Shown: piece after piece, positions 44,916-54,030 of the stretch
Position numbering within the stretch: the stretch's first letter is position 1
How the letters are laid out: each line of letters opens with the position of its first letter
Assembly: GCF_036226465.1 (NCBI RefSeq)
Contig: NZ_CP108476.1
Coordinates: 7,812,001-7,876,000, forward strand
Direction: 5' to 3'
Source: Kitasatospora sp. NBC_01250
Lineage (GTDB): Bacteria; Actinomycetota; Actinomycetes; Streptomycetales; Streptomycetaceae
DNA: 64,000 nucleotides
Position numbers and translations under genes: made by a program
Notes under the pieces: model-generated
What the model was told of the DNA's origin: nothing
The model's input: only the letters and a program-made list of their open reading frames with translations
The model's database searches: none

Positions 44916-46004
44916 TCACGTCGGACGGCCTGCCAGGCCCAGCTCCGCGGCCAGCAGCCGGTAGGAGTCGAGGAGCGCGGTGCGGTCGTAGGTGCTGGTG
45001 GTGACCAGGAACTCGTCGGCCCCGGTGCGCTCCATCAGGGCGGCGAGCCGGGCCGCGGCCTCGGGCGGGGTCCCGGCGATGTGCCCGTCGAGCGCCTGCT
45101 CGTAGGCGGTGCGCTCGCGCGGGCTCATCGTGCGCGCCAGGATCTCCGCCGCCGGGGCCAGCGGCGGGAACTCCCCGTGGGTGCGCGACCAGGCGCTCGA
45201 CCAGGCCTCGGGGACGAGCAGCTCCCGCGCCGCCACTGCCGTCCCGGCCACCGCCACCGTGCCGGAGACGACCACGTACGGTGCCGCCGCCCGCGCCGAG
45301 GGGCGGAACCGCTCGCGGTAGCGGTCGACGGCGGCCAGCATCGCCTCCTCACCGCGCACACCGCCGATGACCAGCGGCAGGCCGGCCTCGGCGGCGATGT
45401 CCGCGCCCGCGCCGGTGGCCAGCACGAAGGCCGGCACCGCCAGACCCTCGGCGGGCCGGGCGTGCACCTCGGGGGCGCTCCGGGTGGCGTCGAAGTAGCC
45501 GAGCAGCTCGGTGAGTTGCTCGGCGAAGTGGTCGGCGGCGTCCTTGCCCTGGCCCAGCGCCCGGCGCACCCCGTCGGTGAAGCCCACCGAGCGGCCGAGC
45601 CCCATGTCGATCCGGCCGGGGAAGAGCGAGGCGAGCACCCCGAACTGCTCGGCGACGACCATCGGCCGGTGGTTGGGCAGCATCACGCCCCCGGTGCCGA
45701 CCCGGATCCGGCTGGTCGCCGCCGCGACCGCCGCGGCCAGCACGGTCGGTGCCGAGCCCGCCACCCCCGGCACGCCGTGGTGCTCGGAGACCCAGAAGCG
45801 GTGGTAGCCGAAGCGCTCCGCCTGCTGGGCGAAGGCCACCGTGTCGCGCAGCGCCTGGGCCGGCGGCTGCCCCTGCCGGATCCGGGAGCGATCCAGCACC
45901 GAGAGCCGGTAGCCCGGGGCGGGGCCGCTCCCGGAGGTCGCCGCCGTGCTCCCCGAGGTCGCTGTCGTCACGGTGGGGTGAACACCGCAGGCCGCCGACC
46001 GCAT
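44916..46004 (-). CDS. Luciferase-like (LLM class) flavin monooxygenase
   Basis: Up to 362 residues; the start is uncertain (ATG 46004 given; a GTG near 45971 is possible, both with weak ribosome binding sites). The conserved core begins about residue 32 with LSVLDRSRIRQGQPP and continues FWVSEHHGVPGVAGSAP, IRVGTGGVMLPNH, and GLGRSVGFTDGVRRAL: features of the MsnO8-like LLM branch. These enzymes use reduced FMN and O2. It converges with the kinase gene, 12 bp apart, and may be tailoring or unrelated. Confidence 0.85.
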   Translation of the reverse strand: MRSAACGVHPTVTTATSGSTAATSGSGPAPGYRLSVLDRSRIRQGQPPAQALRDTVAFAQQAERFGYHRFWVSEHHGVPGVAGSAPTVLAAAVAAATSRIRVGTGGVMLPNHRPMVVAEQFGVLASLFPGRIDMGLGRSVGFTDGVRRALGQGKDAADHFAEQLTELLGYFDATRSAPEVHARPAEGLAVPAFVLATGAGADIAAEAGLPLVIGGVRGEEAMLAAVDRYRERFRPSARAAAPYVVVSGTVAVAGTAVAARELLVPEAWSSAWSRTHGEFPPLAPAAEILARTMSPRERTAYEQALDGHIAGTPPEAAARLAALMERTGADEFLVTTSTYDRTALLDSYRLLAAELGLAGRPT

Positions 46005-46072
46005 TCCCGCGCCGGACACGGCCAGGGGCCCACCGCGGCTGCGGCGGGCCCCGGCGCGGGCGGTGCTTGCGG

Positions 46073-48496
46073 TCAGTCGACCGGGCGCACCCGGATCCAG
46101 GTCTCCAGGTAGTTGGCGCTCTCGTTCTCGTTCTCGATCTCGATGCTGGTGCCGGTGTCCGGCACGATCACGCTGCTGTTCGGGTCGGAGGCGTCCCAGT
46201 ACGTCCGCTCGTGGTCGTTGAACTCGTCCACCCCGCGCGAGCGCGGGACCGTGGTGAGCGCGTCGGCCTTGTGCAGCTTGAGGCCGTCGGTGCGCCGCGA
46301 GCCGAAGGTGGAGTCGTAGCCCTGCATGCGCGGGCGCATCAGGGTGCCGTCGGCCCACTTGAGCGGGGCGGGGTGCGCGTCGATCGGCAGGATCAGGCCG
46401 TGGCCCGGGTGGCTGCTGACGTTGTTGTCGCTCTGCGAGGTGTCCCAGAGCCAGATCAGCAGTCCGGGCTGGTAGGCGTAGTGCTCCACCCAGCCGGGCT
46501 TGGCGGCGGAGCCGAAGTTGTACGGGCCGGTGCGCAGGGTCTCGTCGTAGGAGACGTACTGGCGGTTCTCGGCCAGGTAGTACTGGTCGTAGTCCTTGAC
46601 GAAGGTGCCGCCGATCCGGGAGAAGCCGTTGGCCGTCCAGCCGGCGTCCCCGTTCTCCGCGCCGTCGGTGAAGACGGTCGCGCCGTCCGCCGTCACGGCG
46701 ATGTCGTCCAGCGCCAGGCCCCGCAGGTGCAGGCCGCCGTCGGTGGTGTTGTGGAAGCGGATCTTCACCGCCCTGCCGGCGTACGCGTCGAGCGGGAAGG
46801 ACAGCCGGCCCCAGGCGTTGTTCGTGCTGCCGGTCAGCGCGGCCTTGCCGGCGGCGTTCTTCGGCAGCGCGGTGCCGTTGAAGGTGCCCGCCAGCACCTG
46901 CCAGTTGGCGCCGCCGTCGGTGGAGACCTCGGCGTAGCCGTAGTCGAAGTCCTGCTCCAGCTCCCACCAGGCCTGGGCCGTCAGGGTGGCCGAGGTGCGG
47001 CCGGTCAGGTCGAGGTCGCGGGTCAGCGCGACGTCCAGGTTGTCGGCGCTGCCGCTCCACCACTCGCTCTTGCCCGCGTACGGGGTGTTGATCGTCGTGG
47101 TGACGCTCTTCTTCGGCAGGTCGACCACCAGGGCCTGCGGGAGCCTGTTGTTGTACTCCACCGGGCCTATGTGGTGGGTGGACTCCTTGCCCGCGGCGGC
47201 CTTGTCGTAGCGCAGCCAGCCGAGCTTCAGCTTGCTCCAGACGTCGAGGTCGTCCGGCTTGTCGCCGATGTTGTCCTTGCCCTCGCCGAGCCAGGAGCCC
47301 GACGACATCAGCGACCAGAAGCCGACCGAGTTGTCACCCGGGCCCACCGTGTCGTAGAGGTCGGGCAGACCGAGGTCGTGCCCGTACTCGTGGGCGAAGA
47401 CGCCCAGCCCGCCGTTCTCCGGCTGCATGGTGTAGTCGCCCACCCAGTAGCCGCTGTCGCCGATCTGCACGCCGCCGAGCTTGTTGCCCGCCGGGCCGGT
47501 CTGACCGTTCTCCGAGCCGTGCACGTAACTGCGGTGCGCCCACAGCGCGTCGGCGCCCTGCGCGCCGCCGCCGGCCGACTCGTCCTCGCCGGCGTGCACG
47601 ATCTGGAAGTGGTCGATGTAGCCGTCGGGCTGGTTGAAGTTGCCGTCGTGGTGGGAGCCGTAGCGGTCCCACTGGTCGTACTCGGCGAGGTTGGCCTTGA
47701 TGTCGGCGTCGCTGCGGCCCTTGGCCTTCTGGTCGGCGACCCAGGCGTTCAGCGCGTCGACGATCAGGTCCTGGGCGTTGCTGCAGATGTGCGCGCCGCA
47801 GAAGTTGGAGCCGTACCTGGCCTCGTTCCAGGGCACCCGGACCCAGTCGCTGACCTGGCCGTCCACCGAGTAGCGGCCCGAGGACTGCTTCTCGTAGTAG
47901 GTCTTCAGCGAGGGCTTGTCCTTGGCGAAGTACAGGTCCTGGTAGTGCTGCTGGTTGTAGTCGGCCTGCCAGGCCGTGGAGTTGTTGACGGCGCGGTCGG
48001 GCTGCTGGATCTTGTTGTGCGCGGGCCCCGGGGTGCCGCCGTACTTGGCGCTGCCGTCGGGCAGCTTGGTGGTGCTGTCCACCTGGTCGCCGAAGTCCAC
48101 CAGGATGGTGAAGATCTTGTCGGTGCGCTCGCGGGCCAGCTCGACGTACTTGTCACGGCCCAGCTTCACGCTGCTGCTGCCGCCGTGCTGCTCGACCTTC
48201 GCGGTGCCGGCGAGCAACTGCTCGGTGGCGGCCTTCTGTTCGGCCGCCACCTTCTCGGTGAACGGTCCCGGCAGGTCGTGCTCGACCCGGGCGGCCTGGG
48301 CGGCGTCGGCGGGGTCGGTGACGGCGACCGGAGCGGCGGGAGCCGCTGCCGCGGTGGCCGGCAGCAGGCTCAGGCCGAGGGTGGCCAGCAGCGCGGTACT
48401 GGTGACCGCGGCGGCTGTCCGCCTGGTCGGATGCGACTTCAAGGTCCTGTGCGGCTTCAACGTGGTTGACGTCCTCCCCTTGCCGGGCCTGGCCAT
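46073..48496 (-). CDS. Secreted M6-family (immune inhibitor A-like) metalloprotease
   Basis: About 807 residues from ATG at 48496; an upstream ATG at 48535 and a downstream TTG in the leader are alternatives. An extended signal peptide (RRTAAAVTSTALLATLGL ... AAAA) precedes the M6 domain with the zinc motif HEYGHDLGLPD near residue 367. Beta-sandwich regions (ALDDIAVTADG, carbohydrate-binding-like) follow. This family is a common secreted nutrient-scavenging protease in streptomycetes; no link to the NRPS genes is apparent. Confidence 0.9.
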   Translation of the reverse strand: MARPGKGRTSTTLKPHRTLKSHPTRRTAAAVTSTALLATLGLSLLPATAAAAPAAPVAVTDPADAAQAARVEHDLPGPFTEKVAAEQKAATEQLLAGTAKVEQHGGSSSVKLGRDKYVELARERTDKIFTILVDFGDQVDSTTKLPDGSAKYGGTPGPAHNKIQQPDRAVNNSTAWQADYNQQHYQDLYFAKDKPSLKTYYEKQSSGRYSVDGQVSDWVRVPWNEARYGSNFCGAHICSNAQDLIVDALNAWVADQKAKGRSDADIKANLAEYDQWDRYGSHHDGNFNQPDGYIDHFQIVHAGEDESAGGGAQGADALWAHRSYVHGSENGQTGPAGNKLGGVQIGDSGYWVGDYTMQPENGGLGVFAHEYGHDLGLPDLYDTVGPGDNSVGFWSLMSSGSWLGEGKDNIGDKPDDLDVWSKLKLGWLRYDKAAAGKESTHHIGPVEYNNRLPQALVVDLPKKSVTTTINTPYAGKSEWWSGSADNLDVALTRDLDLTGRTSATLTAQAWWELEQDFDYGYAEVSTDGGANWQVLAGTFNGTALPKNAAGKAALTGSTNNAWGRLSFPLDAYAGRAVKIRFHNTTDGGLHLRGLALDDIAVTADGATVFTDGAENGDAGWTANGFSRIGGTFVKDYDQYYLAENRQYVSYDETLRTGPYNFGSAAKPGWVEHYAYQPGLLIWLWDTSQSDNNVSSHPGHGLILPIDAHPAPLKWADGTLMRPRMQGYDSTFGSRRTDGLKLHKADALTTVPRSRGVDEFNDHERTYWDASDPNSSVIVPDTGTSIEIENENESANYLETWIRVRPVD

Positions 48497-48720
48497 GAGC
48501 CGACCGGTGAACTGAAACTGCCAAGTTGAGGACATATTTCACCCAAGGAATGGCAAAAATGAAAGCCCTTGATCCGGGCATGGCAGGGCGCTACAGTGCG
48601 TGGGCTCGCCGGGCGACCGGACCCCTGCGGCTGCCGCGGTGTCCCCGGGCGTACGGTGAATGCCGTCCGATCTCCCGGTGGCTGAGTCGGGCTCAGCTGC
48701 CGCACCCGGCGAGGAGTCCG

Positions 48721-49965
48721 ATGAAGATCCTGTTCCTGGCGGGCGGATCACAGGGCGACGTGGCGCCCTTCACCGGCCTCGGGGTGCGGCTGCGTCAGGC
48801 CGGACACGAGGTGGCGATCGCCACCCAGCCGCGCTTCGCCGAGCTGGTGGGTGCCGGCGGCCTGGAGTTCCGGGCGCTGCCCGGCGAACTGCGGCGGGAG
48901 CTGTCGCCGCTGCGGCAGGCCACCGACTTCGTCCGGCAGCTGGGGGAGGGCGTGGCCGCCACCGTCGCACCCGGCGACGACCTGCTGCTGCTCGCCCCCA
49001 CCACCGCGCCGCTCGGCTGGTCGCTCGCCGAGGCCCACGGCATCCAGAGTATCGGCGTGTACCTGCAACCGGTCCATCCCACAGCGGAGTTCGCCCCGGC
49101 CGTCGGCGCCGGACGCTCGCTGGGCCGGTGGGGCAACCGCGCCGCCGGGCACGTCTCGCTGCGCCTGGTGGACCGGGTCTACGGCCCGACGGTCACCAGG
49201 CTGCGGGCCGGGCTCGGCCTGCCGCCGATGACCGCCGGAGCCACCCGGCGGCGCCAGGAGGCAGCCGGCTGGCCGGTCCTGTACGGCTACAGCCCGAGCG
49301 TGCTGCCCCGGCCCGCGGACTGGCGCTCGGGGCTCGACGTGGTGGGCAACTGGTGGCCCTTCGATACACAACTGACGGATCATCAACTGCTGGCCGAACT
49401 GGCGGACTTCCTGCAGGCCGGCCCGCCGCCGGTGTTCATCGGCTTCGGCAGCATGGGCGGCGGCGAGGGCGAACGGCTGAGCGAGCTGGCCGTGCGGGCG
49501 CTGCGCCGGGCCAGGGTGCGCGGCGTCGTCCAGGCGGGCTGGGCGGGCCTGTCCGGCACGGGCGAGGACGTCATCACCGTCGGCGAGCTCCCGCACGCGG
49601 CGCTCTTCCCCCGGATGGCCGCCGTGGTCCACCACGCGGGCGCGGGCACCACGGCGGCGGCGCTGCGCGCGGGCGTCCCCGCGGTGCCGGTCCCGGTCCT
49701 CGGCGACCAGCCCTTCTGGGCCAACCTGCTCGCCCGGCTGGGCGCCGGCACCGACCCGATCCCCTTCAAGTCGCTGACCGCCGACCGCCTCGCCGCCGCG
49801 ATCACCCGTGCCACCGGCGACCCCGTCCACCGGACCCGGGCCACCGCATTGGCCGGGCGGTTGGCGGCGGAGGACGGGGCAGGGCGCGCGGTCGAGCTGA
49901 TCGAGCGGACGGCGACGGAGGCGGGGGTAGGCGGGGGCACGTGCCGTGGCCGAGGGTCCGTCTGA
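48721..49965 (+). CDS. GT1-family glycosyltransferase
   Basis: 414 residues, ATG 48721 after GAGGAG. A UGT-like GT-B enzyme: FLAGGSQGDVAPFTGLG at the N-terminus (sterol glucosyltransferase type), FIGFGSMGGGEG, and the donor-binding loop HHAGAGTTAAALRAGVP ... VPVLGDQPFWA. The acceptor is unknown; sterol/terpenoid or macrolide glycosylation are possible. It is divergent from the metalloprotease gene across a 224-bp gap. Confidence 0.9.
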   Translation: MKILFLAGGSQGDVAPFTGLGVRLRQAGHEVAIATQPRFAELVGAGGLEFRALPGELRRELSPLRQATDFVRQLGEGVAATVAPGDDLLLLAPTTAPLGWSLAEAHGIQSIGVYLQPVHPTAEFAPAVGAGRSLGRWGNRAAGHVSLRLVDRVYGPTVTRLRAGLGLPPMTAGATRRRQEAAGWPVLYGYSPSVLPRPADWRSGLDVVGNWWPFDTQLTDHQLLAELADFLQAGPPPVFIGFGSMGGGEGERLSELAVRALRRARVRGVVQAGWAGLSGTGEDVITVGELPHAALFPRMAAVVHHAGAGTTAAALRAGVPAVPVPVLGDQPFWANLLARLGAGTDPIPFKSLTADRLAAAITRATGDPVHRTRATALAGRLAAEDGAGRAVELIERTATEAGVGGGTCRGRGSV

Positions 49966-50062
49966 TGTTCACCTGCCGGTGGGAGCAGGTCCGCTGTGGG
50001 GAACGCTGGATGAGCTGGGATCAGCCCTTCGTCCACGTACGTCGAGAGAGGTTGGATCCCCC

Positions 50063-50857
50063 ATGGACCGACGCACCTTCGCCGCCACCGCGGTGGCCGC
50101 CCTGGCCCCCGTGCTGGCCTCGGCGGCCCCCGCCGAGGCCAAGGACGTCACGAGCAGCGGTCCCGGCCACGCCGACCGTGGCGCCGCCCGGCTGCAGCGC
50201 GAGATGCGCGCCGACCTGTCCGCCGCGCTGGACGACGCGGACGCGGCGCGCGCGGTGGTGCCGTCCATCTATGACATCGGCTTCACCTGGGAGCCGCCGA
50301 CCGTGCCCCTGGCCAGCATCGACTTCCTGGTCGCCTACAGCTTCGGCAACCGCGCCCCCGCCGGCGGTGGGGATCCGGCGAAGGTGCTGTACGAGCCGGG
50401 ACCGGTGAACGAGGCGCTGGCCGACACCGTCGCCCGGATCCGTGCCAAGCGGTCGGTGCCGGTGTACGCGCAGTGGGAGATCGCCCACTTCCTGACGACG
50501 AAGTACCGGCTGAGCGGCGTCACCTCGATCGAGCCGGTGATCGCGGCGGACGGCACCATCACCTACCTGAGCACCTACGGTGTCGCGGCCCAGGTGCTGG
50601 CCGACCGCGGGAAGCTGCCCGGCGGCATCGGTACCGCGGGCGTGGTCGGGTTCCGCGACCACGTCAAGCGCTGCGTCGAGACCACCCGCCTCGCGGGCAT
50701 GACCACCGCCGCGGCGCCCGTCGGCGTCACCATGCCCGGCACCTACGACGCGCAGTCCGGCCAGGCCTGGACCCGCCGGCGGGACCTCTACCTGGTGCAC
50801 GACATGAGTGCGCAGTGGCAGATGCTGGAGCAGCGCCTGCTGGCGGGCGAGAGCTGA
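50063..50857 (+). CDS. Tat-exported protein, unknown function
   Basis: 264 residues. MDRRTFAATAVAALAPVLAS is a twin-arginine-type signal with an AEA cleavage region. The mature protein is about 235 residues, with GFTWEPPTVPLASIDFLVAYSF, a conserved-looking HFLTTKYRLSGV and a C-terminal WQMLEQRLLAG helix. I recognise no enzyme motif. Single gene, no evident operon partner. Confidence 0.7.
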   Translation: MDRRTFAATAVAALAPVLASAAPAEAKDVTSSGPGHADRGAARLQREMRADLSAALDDADAARAVVPSIYDIGFTWEPPTVPLASIDFLVAYSFGNRAPAGGGDPAKVLYEPGPVNEALADTVARIRAKRSVPVYAQWEIAHFLTTKYRLSGVTSIEPVIAADGTITYLSTYGVAAQVLADRGKLPGGIGTAGVVGFRDHVKRCVETTRLAGMTTAAAPVGVTMPGTYDAQSGQAWTRRRDLYLVHDMSAQWQMLEQRLLAGES

Positions 50858-50934
50858 GCCGGGGCGGCCCGGGGAGCGGAGGACCGCTGCTCCCCGGGCC
50901 GCCGCACGGCGGGCGCCACTGCGGCTCGGCAGGC

Positions 50935-51726
50935 TCAGAACGCGGAGTTGGCGAACCAGTGCGCCAGCAGCTCCTCGTCCCCCTGGACCTCGAACCGCTC
51001 GTCCGCCCGGTCCAGCCGGCCGTAGGCGAGCAGCAGCAGGTCCGCGGCGCTCCCGCGCACGGTGGCGTCGGCGGGCGCGTCCGTGGCGCCGGTGCCGTCG
51101 AGGCCGAAGCCGTCGGGGCGCAGCCGGACCAGCCAGTCGCGGTCCGCGTCGGTGCAGCTGAACCGGATGGACCTGTCCTCGCCGCGCAGCTTGGCCGTCC
51201 CGGGCGCGAAGAAGCTCGCGAAGGGCAGGTTGACGAGGAACTCGTCCACGCCGTCCACCGCGAGTTCGGTGTCGATCGCCGACGGGATCCCCAACGCCAC
51301 CTCGGCGTCGACCCGGTGCACGAGGGTCTCGAAGAGCATCCGGCGGGCCCAGAACCGGGCGTGCTGGTCGGCGCCCCACGCCCACATCGGCAGGTCGGCG
51401 GGGGTGGCGGCGAAGGCCTCCGCGGCCACCTGCGCGCTCGCGGACAGCCAGTCGGCCAGGCCCTGCGGCCCCGCCGGCAGGCGCAGGTCCACCTCCCGGC
51501 TGGTGGGCCGCTCCTGGATCCGCCCGTTCAGCAGCACGGCGAACCAGCGCTGCACGCTGCCCGCGTGCTGGAGCAGGTCGGCCAGCGTCCAGCCGGGGCA
51601 GGACGGGACGGGGGTCGTCAGGTCGGCGCCCTTGACCGCCTCGACGAAGCGGGCGGTCTGCGCGGCGACGGCCGCGCGGTGGTCGACGGCGGCCGGCGTG
51701 CGGTCCGAGCCGTGCGGAGTGCTCAT
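50935..51726 (-). CDS. Mycothiol-dependent maleylpyruvate isomerase-family protein
   Basis: 263 residues. DinB/MPI-like four-helix N-terminus with CPGWTLADLLQHAGSVQRW and MLFETLVHRVDAE (metal-binding His, Glu, His pattern), followed by an alpha/beta C-terminal domain. In actinobacteria the family uses mycothiol for isomerisation or conjugation. Its 5' end faces the repeat-rich gap next to the ALDH fusion gene. Confidence 0.85.
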   Translation of the reverse strand: MSTPHGSDRTPAAVDHRAAVAAQTARFVEAVKGADLTTPVPSCPGWTLADLLQHAGSVQRWFAVLLNGRIQERPTSREVDLRLPAGPQGLADWLSASAQVAAEAFAATPADLPMWAWGADQHARFWARRMLFETLVHRVDAEVALGIPSAIDTELAVDGVDEFLVNLPFASFFAPGTAKLRGEDRSIRFSCTDADRDWLVRLRPDGFGLDGTGATDAPADATVRGSAADLLLLAYGRLDRADERFEVQGDEELLAHWFANSAF

Positions 51727-51826
51727 CTGCTTGTCCTTACAGGAGGGTGGTGGTCCCCGGCCGATCGCTCGACCGGGGACCGGTATCTTCTCGCAGCCGC
51801 TGCGGCGGCCGGTGCGCAGCCGTGGC

Positions 51827-51967
51827 CGGCCGGGCGGATCGGCCGAGCGGGTCGGCCGGGTGGCTCAGCCGAGCGGGTCGGTCGGCCGAGTCGGCCGGGT
51901 GGATCAGCAGGCCGGGTCGGCCGGGCGGATCGGCCGAGCGGGTCGGCCGGGTGGCTCAGCCGAGCGG
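51827..51967. repeat. Exact 50-bp direct repeat overlapping the ALDH 3' end
   Basis: 51827-51876 and 51918-51967 are identical over 50 bp (period 91), built from GGCCGAGCGGGTC-like subrepeats. The second copy includes the last ~12 bases of the ALDH fusion gene and its stop codon, so the first copy is a duplicated gene tail. The region 51727-51955 otherwise shows no gene. Confidence 0.85.
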
Positions 51968-53968
51968 CTTGTCCAGCACGGCCTTCGCGTGGCTGAACGT
52001 GTCGATCGAGTACTCGCCGTGGTAGCGCCCCATGCCGCTCTCGCCCACGCCGCCGAACGGCAGCTCGGGCACCGCGAGGTGGGAGACGGTCAGGCCGAAG
52101 ACCAGCCCGCCGGAGGAGGTCTCCGCCGCCAGCCGCTGCTTGGTCTGCTCCGAGTCGGTGAAGGCGTAGAGCGCGAGCGGCTTGTCGCGCTCGTTGATGA
52201 AGGCGATCGCGGCGTCCAGGTCGGGCACGGCGATGACCGGCAGGATCGGGCCGAAGATCTCGCCCTGCATCACGGGCGCCTCGGGGGAGACGTCGGCCAG
52301 CACGGTCGGCGCGAGGTAGCGCGTGGCGCGGTCGTGGCCGCCGCCGGTGACGATCCGGCCCTCGGCGAGCAGTGCGGTGAGCCGGTCGTGGTGGCGCTCG
52401 TTGACGATCCGTCCGTACTCCGGGTTGCCGGCCGGGTCCGCCCCGTACAGCGCCTGCACGGCCTCGCGCAGGTGCGCCTCCAGGGCACCCGCGGTCTCGC
52501 CGATGGCGAGCACGTAGTCCGGGGCCACGCAGGTCTGCCCGGCGTTCTGGAACTTGCCGCGCGCCACCCGCTGGGCGGTGACCGCGAGGTCGGCGCCGGG
52601 CTCGACCACCACGGGGCTCTTGCCGCCGAGTTCCAGGGTGACCGGGGTCAGGTGCTTGGCGGCGGCCGTCATGACGATCCGGCCGACCTGGCCGTTGCCG
52701 GTGTAGAAGATGTGGTCGAAGCGCTGCTCCAGCAGGGCCGTGGTCTCCGGCACGCCGCCCTCCAGCACGGCCACCGCCTCCCGGTCCAGGTAGCGCGGCA
52801 GCAGCCTGGCCAGCGCCGCGGAGGTGGCCGGGGTCAGCTCGCTGGGCTTGACCACGGCGGTGTTGCCCGCCGCCAGGGCGCCCACCAGCGGGGCGAGGGC
52901 CAGCTGCAGCGGGTAGTTCCACGGCGCGATGATCAGCACCACGCCGAGCGGGTCGCGCACCACCTGGGCTCCGGCGGGCCGGAAGCCGTCCGGGACGGCG
53001 GCCGGCCGCGGGCGCAGCCAGTCGGCCAAGTGCTCGACCGTGTGGTCGAGTTCGTTCAGCGTGAAGCCGATCTCGCTGCGGTGGGCCTCGGTCGCGCTCT
53101 TGCCGAGGTCGGCCTTGAGCGCGGCCAGGAAGGCCTCGGACTGCTCGGTGAGCAGGGCGCGCAGCGCGCGCAGCTGGGCGAGCCGCCAGTCGATCGGCCT
53201 GGTCCGCCCGGTGGTGAAGGCGCCGCGCAGTCGCGCCACCACGGTGGCCGGGTCGGTGGAGACGGCGGCGACCAGGGTGTGGGCCAGCCCGGCGGAGGAG
53301 CCCGGGTTCTGGCCGGTGTAGAGGTTGCGGTCGGTCACCGTGTGCGGGGTGAACGGCGCGGCCTCGACGAACTCGGCGCCCAGCTCGACCAGGCGGTCCT
53401 GGACCAGCCACGGGGCGCGGTCGGCCAGGCCCACCACCGTCTCCTCGGCGTTGCTGAAGGCGGTCATCCGGTAGCCGGCGAAGGGCCAGCTGCCGTCCTC
53501 GCGGCGGGCGGCGAGCAGCGCGGCCGGCGCGTGGCAGACCACGCCCAGCGGTTTGCCCGAGTCGAGCGCCCGGGTCAGCAGCCGCCCGGAGGCCTCGTCC
53601 ACCGCGAGGTCCTCCATCGGGCCGTGGCCGCCGGGGTAGAAGACCAGGTCGTAGGCGTCCGGGTCGACCTCGGCGAGCTCGGCGGGGTGCGCCAGCTGCG
53701 CCCCGATGGCGTCGAGGTAGGTGGCGAGCCACGCGGCCTTCTCCCGGCCGCCGCCCGCGGCGCCGCCGTTGGCCTCGGCGCTCAGGCTGCCCGGGTCGGC
53801 GGTGGCGGGGACCCCGCCGGGGGTGGCGATGGTGATCTCGAAGCCCGCCTCGGTGAAGATCCGGTGCGGCTCGGCGAGCTCCTCGGCCCAGAAGCCGGTG
53901 GGGTGCGGGGTGCCGTCGGCCAGCGTCCACGCGGTGGCGCCGGTGACGACGAAGAGGGCGGAAGTCAT
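51956..53968 (-). CDS. DJ-1/PfpI domain fused to aldehyde dehydrogenase
   Basis: 670 residues in one frame from ATG at 53968 (GGAG upstream). Residues about 1-225: DJ-1/PfpI/Hsp31-like domain with nucleophile Cys near 145 in GVVCHAPAAL. Residues about 245-670: aldehyde dehydrogenase with APWNYPLQLAL, FYTGNGQVGR, Glu in LELGGKSP, Cys in NAGQTCVAPDYV, and EIFGPILPV. Hsp31-type DJ-1 proteins can have glyoxalase III activity, so the fusion could turn methylglyoxal into lactate or oxidise other reactive aldehydes. It lies 62 bp downstream of the MFS gene and is likely MarR-controlled with it. Confidence 0.9.
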   Translation of the reverse strand: MTSALFVVTGATAWTLADGTPHPTGFWAEELAEPHRIFTEAGFEITIATPGGVPATADPGSLSAEANGGAAGGGREKAAWLATYLDAIGAQLAHPAELAEVDPDAYDLVFYPGGHGPMEDLAVDEASGRLLTRALDSGKPLGVVCHAPAALLAARREDGSWPFAGYRMTAFSNAEETVVGLADRAPWLVQDRLVELGAEFVEAAPFTPHTVTDRNLYTGQNPGSSAGLAHTLVAAVSTDPATVVARLRGAFTTGRTRPIDWRLAQLRALRALLTEQSEAFLAALKADLGKSATEAHRSEIGFTLNELDHTVEHLADWLRPRPAAVPDGFRPAGAQVVRDPLGVVLIIAPWNYPLQLALAPLVGALAAGNTAVVKPSELTPATSAALARLLPRYLDREAVAVLEGGVPETTALLEQRFDHIFYTGNGQVGRIVMTAAAKHLTPVTLELGGKSPVVVEPGADLAVTAQRVARGKFQNAGQTCVAPDYVLAIGETAGALEAHLREAVQALYGADPAGNPEYGRIVNERHHDRLTALLAEGRIVTGGGHDRATRYLAPTVLADVSPEAPVMQGEIFGPILPVIAVPDLDAAIAFINERDKPLALYAFTDSEQTKQRLAAETSSGGLVFGLTVSHLAVPELPFGGVGESGMGRYHGEYSIDTFSHAKAVLDKPLG

Positions 53969-54030
53969 GGTGCTGCTCCAGTGCGGAAGTTGCTGAAGTG
54001 CGGGATTGCGGTGCGAGCGGTTGTGGGGGG

